Positions 8,897 through 18,376 of a stretch of DNA of 64,000 nt are shown piece by piece; position 1 is the stretch's first letter, and every line of letters starts with the position of its first letter. Source of the DNA: Clostridium hydrogeniformans DSM 21757 (GTDB lineage: Bacteria; Bacillota; Clostridia; Clostridiales; Clostridiaceae); the NCBI RefSeq assembly GCF_000686705.1, contig NZ_KK366006.1:129369-193368 (forward strand), given 5' to 3'. Under the pieces are notes generated by a model. That model was not told the DNA's origin. It saw only the letters and a list, made by a program, of their open reading frames with translations, and ran no database searches. A program made the translations under genes and the position numbers.

Positions 8897-10613
8897 ATAA
8901 TTTAAACCTTTGAGTTATTTCACTTAAGTTTTGAGCTAAATCTGCTTGAGATCTTGCTGTCTCTGTTACACTTCTCATAGCTTCTGTTGCTTCACCCACA
9001 CTACTTAATATGCTTGAAGAATTCTCTGCTGCATCTTGAGTATTATCTGCTACTCCTTGTATTGCGGAAGCAACTTGATCTATTGTTGCATTTATTTCTT
9101 GTGACATGGCTGCAATATCCTCTGACATTACATTTAGGAAGGTTGCATCCTTATTATACTGCTCTCCTATCTTAACAAAGCTTTCATAATCCTTTGTAAC
9201 TTTTTCATCTATAAATTTCAGGATTCCTTGAGTATTTACAGATAAATTATCAAAGGCCTTCTTAACCTTATCCACAGTAACTTGTATTGTGCTTACTGTA
9301 TGAGAAGATTGTTCTGCAAGTCTTCTAACCTCTTCAGCAACAACTGCAAATCCTTTTCCATGTTCTCCAACCCTAGCTGCCTCTATAGCTGCATTTAAAG
9401 CTATAAGGTTTGTTTGATCGGATATACTTGAAATAGCATCTGCCATTACACTTATTTCTTCAACTACTTTTCCTTCTTCAATAGCCTTTATTATCCTCTC
9501 ATGCTTTTCTTCATACAGCTTTGTAGCTTCATAGTTAAATTCTTGAGCCTTATTTTTTACCTGAATTGCTCTTTCACTTATATTAGAAGACTCTGTACTA
9601 CCATCTACTGCTTTAGTTGAAAGTTGAACTGAGCTTGAAGCTATTTCTTCACTAGATGCAGTAACTTCTTCTGCCACAGCACTGGATTCAAGTGTTGAAG
9701 TAGCGATGATTTTGGCACCATCATTTATGCTATCTAACTTAGATGTCATTTCCTCTGATACAGCATACAATTCTTCGCTTCCTGCATTTAAGTCCTCTGA
9801 ATTCTCTATAATAACTTTAACTAAAGTCTTTATATCTTCATGAGCCTTATTTAAGGATACAGCTGTTTCACCAAATTCATCTTTTCTATCATTCTCTATA
9901 GGAGTAGTAAAATCATAGTCTGCAATCCTCTTAGCAAAGTCTTTTATCTTATCTAAGGGATTTGTTATATCCTTAGTTATTACATACATTAAGAATATAC
10001 TTAGCAGTAATATAACTACAACTGCTCCGATTATTATAGACTTTGTAGCAAGAACTAAATTATTAACATCTTCACTTTGTTTATCCTTATATTCTATTGT
10101 TACATCTATTACCTTATCTATAAGACTTAACCAATCATTTTGAGTATTTTCTAATGTATTAACAGCATTTACAGTTTCTTCATCTGTACGATCTGCCTTC
10201 TTAGCAATTTCTTTAAAATCACTTAATATTTTTTTAGCTTTTTCAGCCTCTTTTCCTATGGCCTCTAAGGAATCTTTTCCTTTTGGAGTAACAAATGCAG
10301 TCTTCATGTTACTATAAATTTCATCATATTCCTTCATACTCTCATTAAAGGCTCTTTCTTCTTCCATCATTTTATTTTGGTCATCACTAACCAGTAAAAG
10401 CATATAAGAAGCAAATGCCTTATTTATCTTACCTTTAATGTCGTATGAGTACTGAACTTTTTTAACACTATTTTCTGATACATCAGTAAACAGGTCCTGA
10501 ATCTTATTTATTCTACTTACTGATAAAAGCGATAATATAAATATCAATAATATTATTATTGAAAAGGACAGTGTCATCTTTGTTTTCACCTTAAAATCTT
10601 TAAACTTCGCCAT
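8895..10613 (-). CDS. methyl-accepting chemotaxis protein
   Basis: 572 residues from the ATG at 10613, which has AGGAGGG eight bases upstream; a longer in-frame start at 10643 would include that site. A transmembrane helix lies near 12-34, then a helical extracellular ligand-binding region of the 4HB type to about 185, a second helix (about 193-213), HAMP (about 215-270), and a long coiled-coil signalling domain. The hairpin tip reads [21 protein letters not shown]. It signals to CheA/CheW at the membrane. The ligand is unknown. It is a single-gene unit. Confidence 0.93.
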   Translation of the reverse strand: MAKFKDFKVKTKMTLSFSIIILLIFILSLLSVSRINKIQDLFTDVSENSVKKVQYSYDIKGKINKAFASYMLLLVSDDQNKMMEEERAFNESMKEYDEIYSNMKTAFVTPKGKDSLEAIGKEAEKAKKILSDFKEIAKKADRTDEETVNAVNTLENTQNDWLSLIDKVIDVTIEYKDKQSEDVNNLVLATKSIIIGAVVVILLLSIFLMYVITKDITNPLDKIKDFAKRIADYDFTTPIENDRKDEFGETAVSLNKAHEDIKTLVKVIIENSEDLNAGSEELYAVSEEMTSKLDSINDGAKIIATSTLESSAVAEEVTASSEEIASSSVQLSTKAVDGSTESSNISERAIQVKNKAQEFNYEATKLYEEKHERIIKAIEEGKVVEEISVMADAISSISDQTNLIALNAAIEAARVGEHGKGFAVVAEEVRRLAEQSSHTVSTIQVTVDKVKKAFDNLSVNTQGILKFIDEKVTKDYESFVKIGEQYNKDATFLNVMSEDIAAMSQEINATIDQVASAIQGVADNTQDAAENSSSILSSVGEATEAMRSVTETARSQADLAQNLSEITQRFKL

Positions 10614-10899
10614 TAATTTGCCCTCCTTATTTTTTATTGACATTAATTTATCGTCAAAATCATTATTTTCTTTACATATTTTTTAACATTTAATTAAAGA
10701 ATTTGCTATTAATAGTTAATTTTTAAAATTTAATTTATTATAATCAACTAATTTTTAAAATATAAAAAGGTTAGTACAAATATGGATTCTACTACTCTAC
10801 AATATTTCATTTATTATATAAATTAACTTTACCTATTGACCTTATAGTTACTATAAGCCTTACACTTGTATAAGGCTCATTATAAAAGGAGGGATTTTA

Positions 10900-12267
10900 A
10901 TGAGTAAGAATCTTGATTTGCTTAATGACAATGTTAGTGGAATTTTTTTCAAATATTTAATTCCAAGTATAGGAGGTATGCTAGGAACTTCTCTATATGT
11001 ACTTGCAGATACATACTTTGTAGCTAATGGTATAGGTAGTACAGGCCTTACAGCTTTAAATATTTCTATTCCAATTATGAATCTCTTTAATGGTTTAGGA
11101 TTACTCTTTGGAATAGGCGGAGCCACAGCTCTTTCCATAAGTAAGGGTAGAAAAAAATATAATGAACTAAATGATATTTTTACTGATTCTATTACCCTAT
11201 GTTTAATCACAGGAATACTCTTAACTTTAATAGGATTACTATTTTTAAATCCTATTGTCTCTTTACTGGGTGGTTCTCCTGACACATTTAGCATGGCTAA
11301 GGAGTATTTAAAAGTTATATTTACCTTTACCATAGCTTTTTTTCTTAATAGTACTATGACAGTTATAGTTCGTAATGATGGTGCACCAAAACTTGCTATG
11401 TGGGGTATGCTATCTGGTACTATTTCTAATATATTTTTAGACTATATATTTATATTTATATTCGGTTGGGGTATGTGGGGAGCTGCTTTTGCTACTGCTT
11501 TATCTCCAGTTATAAGTTTATGTATTCTAAGTACACACTTTATTAAGAAAAATAATAATATTAATTTTAAGATTCCTAGTATAAATAGAAATAGAATTCA
11601 AAGAATTATATCTAATGGTTTATCAAGTTTTGTCACAGAGCTATCTTCTGGTATTGTTATATTCGCATTTAATACTGTAATATTGGCTCTTAAAGGAGAT
11701 ATAGGAGTTGCTGCCTATGGAATAATAGCTAATATTTCTCTTATATGTGCTTCTATATTCACTGGAGTTGGACAGGCTCTACAACCTATAACTAGTGTAA
11801 ATCATGGAGCAGGTAAAACTAAAAGGGTAGAAGAAGCCTTAAAATTTGCTATTTTCACAGCTTTAAGCCTTGGGATTATATTCTTACTAATTGGATATGT
11901 GTTTCCTGAAACCATTACGTCCTTATTTAATAAAGATAATAATCCTGAACTTACAGCAATAACAGTGAAAGGTATATATCTATATTTTATAGCATTTATA
12001 TTTATGGGATTAAATATTGTAGTAATATCCTATCTTCAATCTATTGAGAATGCTAAAATATCTACTATTATATCCATGTGCCGTGGACTCATATTTATAC
12101 TTATAGGATTATTCATACTTCCACGATTTATGAATATTCATGGAGTTTGGCTTACAATGCCCTTTGCAGAAATAGGTACCATTGTATTATCTCTTACCTG
12201 GTTTAAAAATGTACGTAATATATTATTTCATAGTGCAAAGACTTTTAGAAAAACAAGCTTCAGATAA
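10900..12267 (+). CDS. MATE-family multidrug/organic cation antiporter
   Basis: 455 residues with twelve predicted membrane helices in two homologous halves, an N-terminal VSGIFFKYLIPSIGGM like other MATE proteins and a second-half GVGQALQPITSVNHGAG. GGAGGGATTTTA precedes the ATG. The family exports drugs or metabolites using H+ or Na+. The substrate cannot be predicted. It is monocistronic, with a terminator at 12403-12450. Confidence 0.9.
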   Translation: MSKNLDLLNDNVSGIFFKYLIPSIGGMLGTSLYVLADTYFVANGIGSTGLTALNISIPIMNLFNGLGLLFGIGGATALSISKGRKKYNELNDIFTDSITLCLITGILLTLIGLLFLNPIVSLLGGSPDTFSMAKEYLKVIFTFTIAFFLNSTMTVIVRNDGAPKLAMWGMLSGTISNIFLDYIFIFIFGWGMWGAAFATALSPVISLCILSTHFIKKNNNINFKIPSINRNRIQRIISNGLSSFVTELSSGIVIFAFNTVILALKGDIGVAAYGIIANISLICASIFTGVGQALQPITSVNHGAGKTKRVEEALKFAIFTALSLGIIFLLIGYVFPETITSLFNKDNNPELTAITVKGIYLYFIAFIFMGLNIVVISYLQSIENAKISTIISMCRGLIFILIGLFILPRFMNIHGVWLTMPFAEIGTIVLSLTWFKNVRNILFHSAKTFRKTSFR

Positions 12268-12402
12268 TACTTTAATCCTATTTAAAAGATATGCTTTTAT
12301 AATCAGTTCACTATTAAAATATTTTAGCAATATTGATTTAATCCTAAAAGCCATGTTTTAAAGCCATTATAAGAGAATACAGAAAATTTTTAAGTATAAA
12401 CT

Positions 12403-12450
12403 AAAAAGAGAATGTACCATGATGAATATATATTATGGTACACCCTTTTT
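12403..12450. terminator. bidirectional terminator between MATE gene and mntP
   Basis: GTACCAT...ATGGTAC stem with flanking A-run and CCCTTTTT, placed between convergent genes. Confidence 0.8.
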
Positions 12451-12486
12451 ATTAACGAAAATTTATTATCTTAATTACTAATATCT

Positions 12487-13062
12487 TTATAAAATATTGG
12501 TATGCTCTATAAATATTCTTACTCCTATAATTATAAGTATAAATCCACCTATTATTTCAGCTTTACTACTAACTAAATCTCCAAATTTCTTTCCAATTAT
12601 TACTCCTATGGAACATATAATAAATGTGACTATAGCTATAATACATGAAGAAGCTATTATTGACATATCTAAAAATGCAAAACTTATCCCTACAGCCAAT
12701 GCATCAATACTTGTAGCTATAGCCAAAATAACTATCTCTTTATTATTTAATACTTGTACACATTCCTCTTCTATTGTTTCTTCCTTTTTAGATTTAACAG
12801 CTTCATAAATCATCTTTATACCTAAGACACTTAAAAGTATAAGAGCTATCCAATGGTCCAAGCTAGTTATATAATCTTTAAACCCTACTCCTAGTATCCA
12901 TCCTATAATTGGCATTATCCCTTGGGCTAAGCCAAAACATAAGGCTATCTTTAAATTGTCCTTGAGCCTTATATCTGTAATAGTCATCCCCTTAGTTACA
13001 GCCACAGCAAATGCATCCATTGATAGACCAACAGCAATTAATAATATTGATAAAATACTCAT
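12487..13062 (-). CDS. mntP: manganese efflux protein MntP
   Basis: 191 residues from ATG 13062 behind GGGGAG; a GTG two codons upstream is possible. There are six membrane helices with the family's acidic motif AVGLSMDAFAVAV near the N-terminus and the matching second-half motif ATSIDALAVGISF. MntP exports Mn2+. The yybP-ykoY Mn2+ riboswitch upstream on the same strand supports this. Confidence 0.95.
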   Translation of the reverse strand: MSILSILLIAVGLSMDAFAVAVTKGMTITDIRLKDNLKIALCFGLAQGIMPIIGWILGVGFKDYITSLDHWIALILLSVLGIKMIYEAVKSKKEETIEEECVQVLNNKEIVILAIATSIDALAVGISFAFLDMSIIASSCIIAIVTFIICSIGVIIGKKFGDLVSSKAEIIGGFILIIIGVRIFIEHTNIL

Positions 13063-13355
13063 TTTCACACTCTCCCCTAAAACTTATCTTCTATTTTTCA
13101 TGTAAATACCTTCCCTCTCCTAATATGCTATATAAAAATTATTCTTTATAACCTTTTCTCAATTAAAAGTTCGCAATCATCTTACTACAAATAAAATATT
13201 CACTCCCCTCTTTGAATATATTTTGTAAAATGATTCTAAACTTCAATATCCCCCTCTAAAAAATCATAAGAAGTTTCTTTAAACATAATTATTTTATAGC
13301 TATTATTAATTATCTAATTCTTAAGTAAATTAAATAATTAGGGATGGAATTTATA

Positions 13356-13496
13356 AATAAAAAAATAAAGACCTTTAACACAAAGATATAATTATATCCT
13401 GTGTTAAAAGTCTCACCGTGACAATGTCATGATAAAGCCAGGTTTAAAACCATTATGTTGACTTTATCTCCCTATTTGGGTGGTTACTCCCTTTTA
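13356..13496 (-). promoter_or_regulatory. yybP-ykoY manganese riboswitch with terminator
   Basis: The minus strand carries AAAGGGAGTAACCACCC, an internal stem, and the conserved GGTGAGAC. The expression platform is the terminator AGACTTTTAACACAG/TTGTGTTAAAGGTCT followed by TTTTTT (13360-13412). Known members bind Mn2+ and turn on efflux genes. The aptamer lies about 290 bp before the mntP start; I see no other gene in that spacer (13063-13355). Confidence 0.88.
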
Positions 13497-13558
13497 AAAT
13501 CAATTGTATAAAATTTTATTTTTTCTTATATTATATAAATATTGTATTCTAATAAAAT

Positions 13559-13729
13559 TTAACTGTCAATTACCATTTGCCATGAATATATAAATACTGT
13601 AAACTTACCATCTATAATTTCATAATTTTTAAGTGACTCTATGGCTTTATCTAAGTTACTTTTCTTAGAATAAAATATCAATAGATTAGAATCTTTATCT
13701 ATAATAAAATTATATATTCCGCCTTGGAA
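13559..13729 (-). pseudogene. remnant of an unidentified gene
   Basis: An open stretch of about 57 codons ends at TAA 13559 with no start codon or ribosome binding site; a TAG closes it upstream. The reading contains FIIDKDSNLLIFYSKK and LKNYEIIDGKFTVFIYSW, with protein-like composition. I do not recognise it. Confidence 0.3.
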
Positions 13730-13809
13730 AATATGCTATAATTGGAATATTAATAGAAATATTTTGCGACACAATTGTAAAATCTACCGACTTAAAGGAG
13801 GATTTAAAA

Positions 13810-14337
13810 TTGGAAGGTATTCGTATTGAAACACCTAATCTAATTCTTAGAAATTTTTCACCATCAGATTCCAAGGATGTATCATATTATAGTCAGCAGC
13901 CAAATGTATCATATTGGATGTCTGATATGATTTTCCTTAATGAGTCTGTTGCACTTTCTTGGATAAATCGTGTAAATAAAAACTTTAATACCACTGATCC
14001 TTTTATAATATTAGCAATTGAACATAAAATTGATGGTATATGTATTGGTGTTGTTGGAGTTCATCCAAAAGCTGAAATAGATGATGAAGTTGAGATCTTA
14101 TATGGTATTTCTGATAATCACCAAAGTAAAGGATATGGAACTGAAGCATCTAAAGCACTAATTCAATGGGTTTTTGAAAATACTCAATTAAAATCCCTAA
14201 CTGCAATTGTAAAACCAGATAATACTCCATCTAAAATTGTAATTGAAAAGCTTGGCTTTAAACATGTTGATACTAAAATGGTACACTATGATGGTGCTAT
14301 GTGTAAATTTAATTATTATAAGTTATACAATAATTAA
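13810..14337 (+). CDS. GNAT acetyltransferase, RimJ/RimL-like
   Basis: 175 residues from a TTG start behind AAAGGAGG. It has the N-terminal IETPNLILRNFSPSDS of the RimJ/RimL type, the acetyl-CoA loop region YGISDNHQSKGYGTEA and VKPDNTPSKIVIEKLGF. It transfers an acetyl group from acetyl-CoA; the acceptor (protein N-terminus or small molecule) is not predictable. It is a single gene with a terminator at 14355-14396. Confidence 0.88.
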   Translation: MEGIRIETPNLILRNFSPSDSKDVSYYSQQPNVSYWMSDMIFLNESVALSWINRVNKNFNTTDPFIILAIEHKIDGICIGVVGVHPKAEIDDEVEILYGISDNHQSKGYGTEASKALIQWVFENTQLKSLTAIVKPDNTPSKIVIEKLGFKHVDTKMVHYDGAMCKFNYYKLYNN

Positions 14338-14354
14338 ACCCAGTAATTCTTACA

Positions 14355-14396
14355 TTTAAGATTTATAGATGGACAACCCCACCTATAAATCTTAAA
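14355..14396. terminator. shared terminator between convergent genes
   Basis: TTTAAGATTTATAG and CTATAAATCTTAAA arms around a short loop. Confidence 0.75.
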
Positions 14397-14438
14397 TATT
14401 ATTTTAAAACTATATTAATATATGATTCTTAATATTCT

Positions 14439-14894
14439 TTATAATATTGGTACACAAATTTCACAATAATGCTTATTTACCATCTTCATTGAATAGCGTT
14501 CAAAAATAGGTCTTCTATCATCAAACTCATAATTTCTTTTTGATAACTCAGGAAATATCTCCATCCATGCTTTTTGCATAGCCTCCCCCGTATGACTTAT
14601 TTTGAATACACAATATTTTCCACCCATAGTTCTTCCAAAATTAATATGCTTATTATCACTCTTAAGTTCATCCGAAATAACTAAACATGTATCATATCGA
14701 CAATATTTAGATTCCGTGAATTGAGGGTTATCTTGAGCTATTCCTAATATGATTGACCTTTCATTAAACAAGCCTTTTTCTCTAGCCCAACTTTTTAATT
14801 TTTCCATTACTTGCACATTTTCTGAACCATAAGGACCTGTTTTTCGTATATAAGCAATCTTATATGATGGTATCATTTCAATATTAATATTCAT
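14439..14894 (-). CDS. GyrI-like small-molecule-binding domain protein
   Basis: 151 residues. The N-terminal pattern MIPSYKIAYIRKTGPYG and C-terminal RRPIFERYSMKM match the GyrI-like (AraC effector-binding) fold seen in SbmC/Rob C-termini. There is no DNA-binding domain, so it is a stand-alone ligand-binding or inhibitor protein. Some relatives bind drugs or hydrolyse cyclopropanoids, but that cannot be assigned here. Confidence 0.8.
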   Translation of the reverse strand: MNINIEMIPSYKIAYIRKTGPYGSENVQVMEKLKSWAREKGLFNERSIILGIAQDNPQFTESKYCRYDTCLVISDELKSDNKHINFGRTMGGKYCVFKISHTGEAMQKAWMEIFPELSKRNYEFDDRRPIFERYSMKMVNKHYCEICVPIL

Positions 14895-15290
14895 AGTCTA
14901 CCTTCTCTTTTTTATAGAGTACATCGATGCCTGAATTTATCATATAATGCTTTAAAATGTATTTCAACTTATTTTTTAAAATTACCAACTTCTTATTTAT
15001 TGAGCTATTTACATAATACAATCATCATCTTTCATCTATAAATACTTTACTATATACTGAAAATCAATAAAAATATTTCTTTACTTATTTTTACTTAGAA
15101 AGAAAAAATAATAGATATCTAATATTAATTTAGTAATATTAGATATCTATTCAAGCATTAAATACTTTAAGTAGATTATATACTTTTAGGTTTATCTAAT
15201 CACCTTTTATACCTTTAAATTAACATAAAAATATTTATATATTTATTATAAAATATAACTTTTAGCTACTAAGAAAGCTCATAAAATAAC
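14895..15290. other. 396-bp AT-rich gap without genes
   Basis: It holds the probable gyrI-like promoter region and the hairpin at 15104-15152. I see no coding region in it. Confidence 0.6.
15104..15152 (-). terminator. terminator downstream of mtnK
   Basis: AATAGATATCTAATATTA and TAATATTAGATATCTATT form a perfect 18-bp stem, followed on the minus strand by ATTTTTTC. Confidence 0.85.
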
Positions 15291-16481
15291 CTAATTTCTC
15301 TCTTCTATTAAATCTATAAACTCATCAATATGTTTTAATTCTTTTCTTTTCATTATTAGCTTTCTTGCTAAATTTATAGACTTTTTCTGCACATCCTCCC
15401 TTTCCTTTTCCTCTATTAAGGTAATATCAATTACAGGAGCTAGTCCATATATTCTTCTTATTATTTTACATGCTGCATATCCTATAGATGATTGCATTAT
15501 AGATAGAATGTATTTTTCCATATATATATTATTCATCATTATTGGACAACTAACATATCTCTCCCATAGATTTATAAATTCTCTTTGAAAAACATTCCAC
15601 ATATCTCTTATAACATTTAAAAGATACCCTTCCATTTCTCTTCTTTCTTCTAAGTTGCTTCTATGATAATTTTGTGACTCATAACTTAATATTATGTTAG
15701 CCCAAAATGCTCCTATATCAAACCCTATGGGACCATAGAATGCAAATTCACCATCTATTATCTTTAGTTCCATATCATTAATTAGAATACTTCCTGTATG
15801 AAGGTCTCCATGAATTAAACTCTGAGCTTTAGTCATAAATTCTTCTCTAAGCTCTGATACTTCACTTTGCAATCTCTTATCATTAATTAACTCTTGTACA
15901 ACTGGCTCTAACCATGGATTAATCTTATTTTTAGGACAATTATAATAAGGATTAACAAAAACTAATTCCTCAGTAATTCTACATAACTCTGGATTTATAT
16001 ACATCTTCACCTTTTCTTTTTTCTTAAGAGGGTCTAAATATAAATCACTATTACAAAATGTAGTTTTTGCTAAAAATTCTCCTATGCCTTTTCCTAAATG
16101 CTCATATTTTTTCCCACTGATTAATTCTTTTCTTAGAATTATATGCTCATTAAAGTCTTCCATTATAATAAGATACATATTTCCATCATAATGATATACC
16201 TTAGGAAGAAACTTAGGCACAAGATTTCCTTGATCCCTTAGATATTTATTTTCTATATCTATCCTTTCAAGACATAGCTTCATGGTTTCATCTATCCTTA
16301 AAGTTGGCAATGACTGCTTTAGTATTACACTTTTATGTTTATCTTCCTTACTTTTAATCCTGAATACCTGATTTAAGTTACCGTCACTTATTTCCTCACA
16401 TATTAAATCCTCTTTTTCTAAAAACTTAATATGCTCCTTTACATAGTCTAAGGCTGTGCATATATTCAATCTCTTATACAT
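15291..16481 (-). CDS. mtnK: S-methyl-5-thioribose kinase
   Basis: 396 residues from ATG 16481; a GTG nine bases upstream lies too close to AGGGAG. The kinase fold of the aminoglycoside phosphotransferase type has the catalytic loop HGDLHTGSI (224-232), metal-binding IIDGEFAFYGP (Asp243) and GFDIGAFWANI, all typical of MtnK. It phosphorylates methylthioribose in salvage of 5'-methylthioadenosine. It follows a 55-residue membrane peptide with only a few bases between. No mtnA is in the window. Its position after two radical SAM genes is notable because such enzymes release 5'-deoxyadenosine, whose sugar some MtnK enzymes accept. Confidence 0.88.
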   Translation of the reverse strand: MYKRLNICTALDYVKEHIKFLEKEDLICEEISDGNLNQVFRIKSKEDKHKSVILKQSLPTLRIDETMKLCLERIDIENKYLRDQGNLVPKFLPKVYHYDGNMYLIIMEDFNEHIILRKELISGKKYEHLGKGIGEFLAKTTFCNSDLYLDPLKKKEKVKMYINPELCRITEELVFVNPYYNCPKNKINPWLEPVVQELINDKRLQSEVSELREEFMTKAQSLIHGDLHTGSILINDMELKIIDGEFAFYGPIGFDIGAFWANIILSYESQNYHRSNLEERREMEGYLLNVIRDMWNVFQREFINLWERYVSCPIMMNNIYMEKYILSIMQSSIGYAACKIIRRIYGLAPVIDITLIEEKEREDVQKKSINLARKLIMKRKELKHIDEFIDLIEERN

Positions 16482-16489
16482 ATGCTTCA

Positions 16490-16657
16490 CTACTCCCTAA
16501 CCCTATCTAGTCCTTTTAATCCAAGAGCTGCTACCCCTATGGCAAGTAAAATGATAGCCTCTTTTATATTTAACGAATTTAATATGTTTAATACTATAAC
16601 TGCAACCCCAGTTCCTAATGCAATGGCAGAACATATTGTGTTTAGTATGTTTTTCAT
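16490..16657 (-). CDS. 55-residue small membrane protein
   Basis: ATG at 16657 follows AAAGGAGTG, and the frame ends TAG at 16490-16492, just ahead of mtnK. The peptide starts MKNILNTICSAIALG and has two hydrophobic segments (about 5-26 and 31-48), then a basic tail KGLDRVRE. A longer antisense frame here has no ribosome binding site, so the minus-strand reading is preferred. Function unknown. It may be co-transcribed with mtnK and the radical SAM cluster. Confidence 0.7.
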   Translation of the reverse strand: MKNILNTICSAIALGTGVAVIVLNILNSLNIKEAIILLAIGVAALGLKGLDRVRE

Positions 16658-16705
16658 ATTAACACTCCTTTAAATTTTTAATATATAAAAAGTACTCTTT
16701 AGTAA

Positions 16706-18376
16706 TTACTTAAAACCTTGTTTTAAATTGTTTAGTTTATTATAGAAATCTCTTACTAAGGTAAACTCCTTATTTTGAATTAAGCTAAGCTCTTTTAACT
16801 TTTTCTTATTCTCTCTTTTTATCTCCTCATAATCTCGTCCTTCTACCTCATCAAAGCCATATATTCTTGCATTATGGGTAAATTCACTATTCTTATTTTT
16901 AAACCTATCTTTATTCCACTCTAAAAGACCCTTGTAATCCACCAAATCTTTTCGTATCTCTATGTTATATTTTTCTGGATATTTACCAATTAAGCTATTA
17001 GGAACTAAGAAATATTCATTAAGCCAGAAGTTATTTATCTTTTCTATATTTTCTTTTATAAAGTTATATGTGTCTTTAAAATCCTCATGAAACTCATGGG
17101 GTAATCCAATTATAACCTCTAGTTCTGCCCATATTCCTATATCTTTGCACCATTCTAAAACCTCTTTTAATTTTTCAAGATCTAGTCTCTTGTCAACTAA
17201 ATCTAAAATCTTCTTACTTCCTGATTCAAAACCAAAAACTAGTTTTTCACATCCTGCTTCTTTCATAAGTTTTAATCTTTCATATGTCATTCCATTTACT
17301 CTTGCACAATCAGACCAATAAATCTCTAAGTTTCTATCCTTTACCTCATTACAGAACTCTTCAATAAAGGTACCTGAAAAGTTAAAAGTATTATTAAGAA
17401 AATAAAAATAATTTGTGTTATATTTACTTTTTAAATACTGAATATCATCTACTATTTCCTTAACCCTTCCCCCTACAACTTTTCCTCTATCATAATCACT
17501 TTGAGTACAGAAAGCACAATTATAAGGACAATTGTAATTAAATATATAAGGTAGAACTACCTTTCTTTCAATATTAGAGTTCTTCTCCTTATTATGTCTA
17601 TATGCTAAGGATGAAACCCAATCTGGCCACTTATATATCTGGGTGCAGCCCTCTTTATTACTTTTAGGCAATACCCTCTCATAGTTCTTCATGTTTAAAT
17701 TTTCCCAGTCTGGTCTTATAATACAAGGAGTGTTCTCTCCATTATCTAGAATTTCATCATTATTTAGTCTTAAGAGACCTTTTAAATTAATTAAAGTTTC
17801 TTTTTCTTCTCCCTTGTTTAAAGAATTAATTATATTAAATATAGTCTTTTCTCCTGGACCTTTTATAATATAACTAAATTCTTCTAAAACTCCCTTCCAT
17901 AACTCCTTGTAAAACTCCTTAAATATATAAAGATATGAAATGTTATTTCCTCCAATAAATATTGGCTTTTCTGTTTTTCTCTTTAAATAAGCTGCTATTA
18001 TAAAACCTAAGTGTATTTGCATCAAGGAAAAATCTGCCCCTATGGAACTCCCAAAGGAATCATATTTACTTAAGTCTATTCCATTTAGCAGATATCTAGC
18101 TATTTTCTCTATATCCTTATCCTCTTTTCCTTTAATATAATTTAAAACCCTATCTTTATCATAAATACACTTAAAAAGTTCTATGTTTTTATCTATATCT
18201 ACATTATCCTGATTCTTATTATCCATATAGTTAAGATCAAACATATATGTTTCGATATCTCTCCCTTTTAAGTAGCCTGATAATACCCCAAGACTTATTG
18301 GTGGAATAGATGGTTCTTCTAAATTAAACAAGGCTTTCTCAGAAGGAATTAATACTATACATAGATTCTTTATCAT
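16706..18376 (-). CDS. cobalamin-type radical SAM enzyme
   Basis: 556 residues, AGGAGG before ATG. The N-terminal half resembles a B12-binding Rossmann domain (IPPISLGVLSGYL near 24-36, PIFIGGNN near 138-145) but lacks an obvious DxHxxG. The radical SAM core starts with CPYNCAFC (Cys283, 287, 290), followed by the GFESGSKKIL and IIGLPHE motifs. The family carries out methylations, ring closures or other radical steps on unreactive carbons. It overlaps the preceding GT-B-like gene by 38 bp, showing tight coupling in the cluster. It is a candidate tailoring enzyme for the peptide encoded at 24102-24422. Confidence 0.85.
   Translation of the reverse strand: MIKNLCIVLIPSEKALFNLEEPSIPPISLGVLSGYLKGRDIETYMFDLNYMDNKNQDNVDIDKNIELFKCIYDKDRVLNYIKGKEDKDIEKIARYLLNGIDLSKYDSFGSSIGADFSLMQIHLGFIIAAYLKRKTEKPIFIGGNNISYLYIFKEFYKELWKGVLEEFSYIIKGPGEKTIFNIINSLNKGEEKETLINLKGLLRLNNDEILDNGENTPCIIRPDWENLNMKNYERVLPKSNKEGCTQIYKWPDWVSSLAYRHNKEKNSNIERKVVLPYIFNYNCPYNCAFCTQSDYDRGKVVGGRVKEIVDDIQYLKSKYNTNYFYFLNNTFNFSGTFIEEFCNEVKDRNLEIYWSDCARVNGMTYERLKLMKEAGCEKLVFGFESGSKKILDLVDKRLDLEKLKEVLEWCKDIGIWAELEVIIGLPHEFHEDFKDTYNFIKENIEKINNFWLNEYFLVPNSLIGKYPEKYNIEIRKDLVDYKGLLEWNKDRFKNKNSEFTHNARIYGFDEVEGRDYEEIKRENKKKLKELSLIQNKEFTLVRDFYNKLNNLKQGFK

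Noticed and set aside
16482..16673. 63-codon plus-strand frame between the radical SAM gene and mtnK
   Set aside because: The minus-strand 55-residue frame has AAAGGAGTG at proper spacing and membrane-protein composition.
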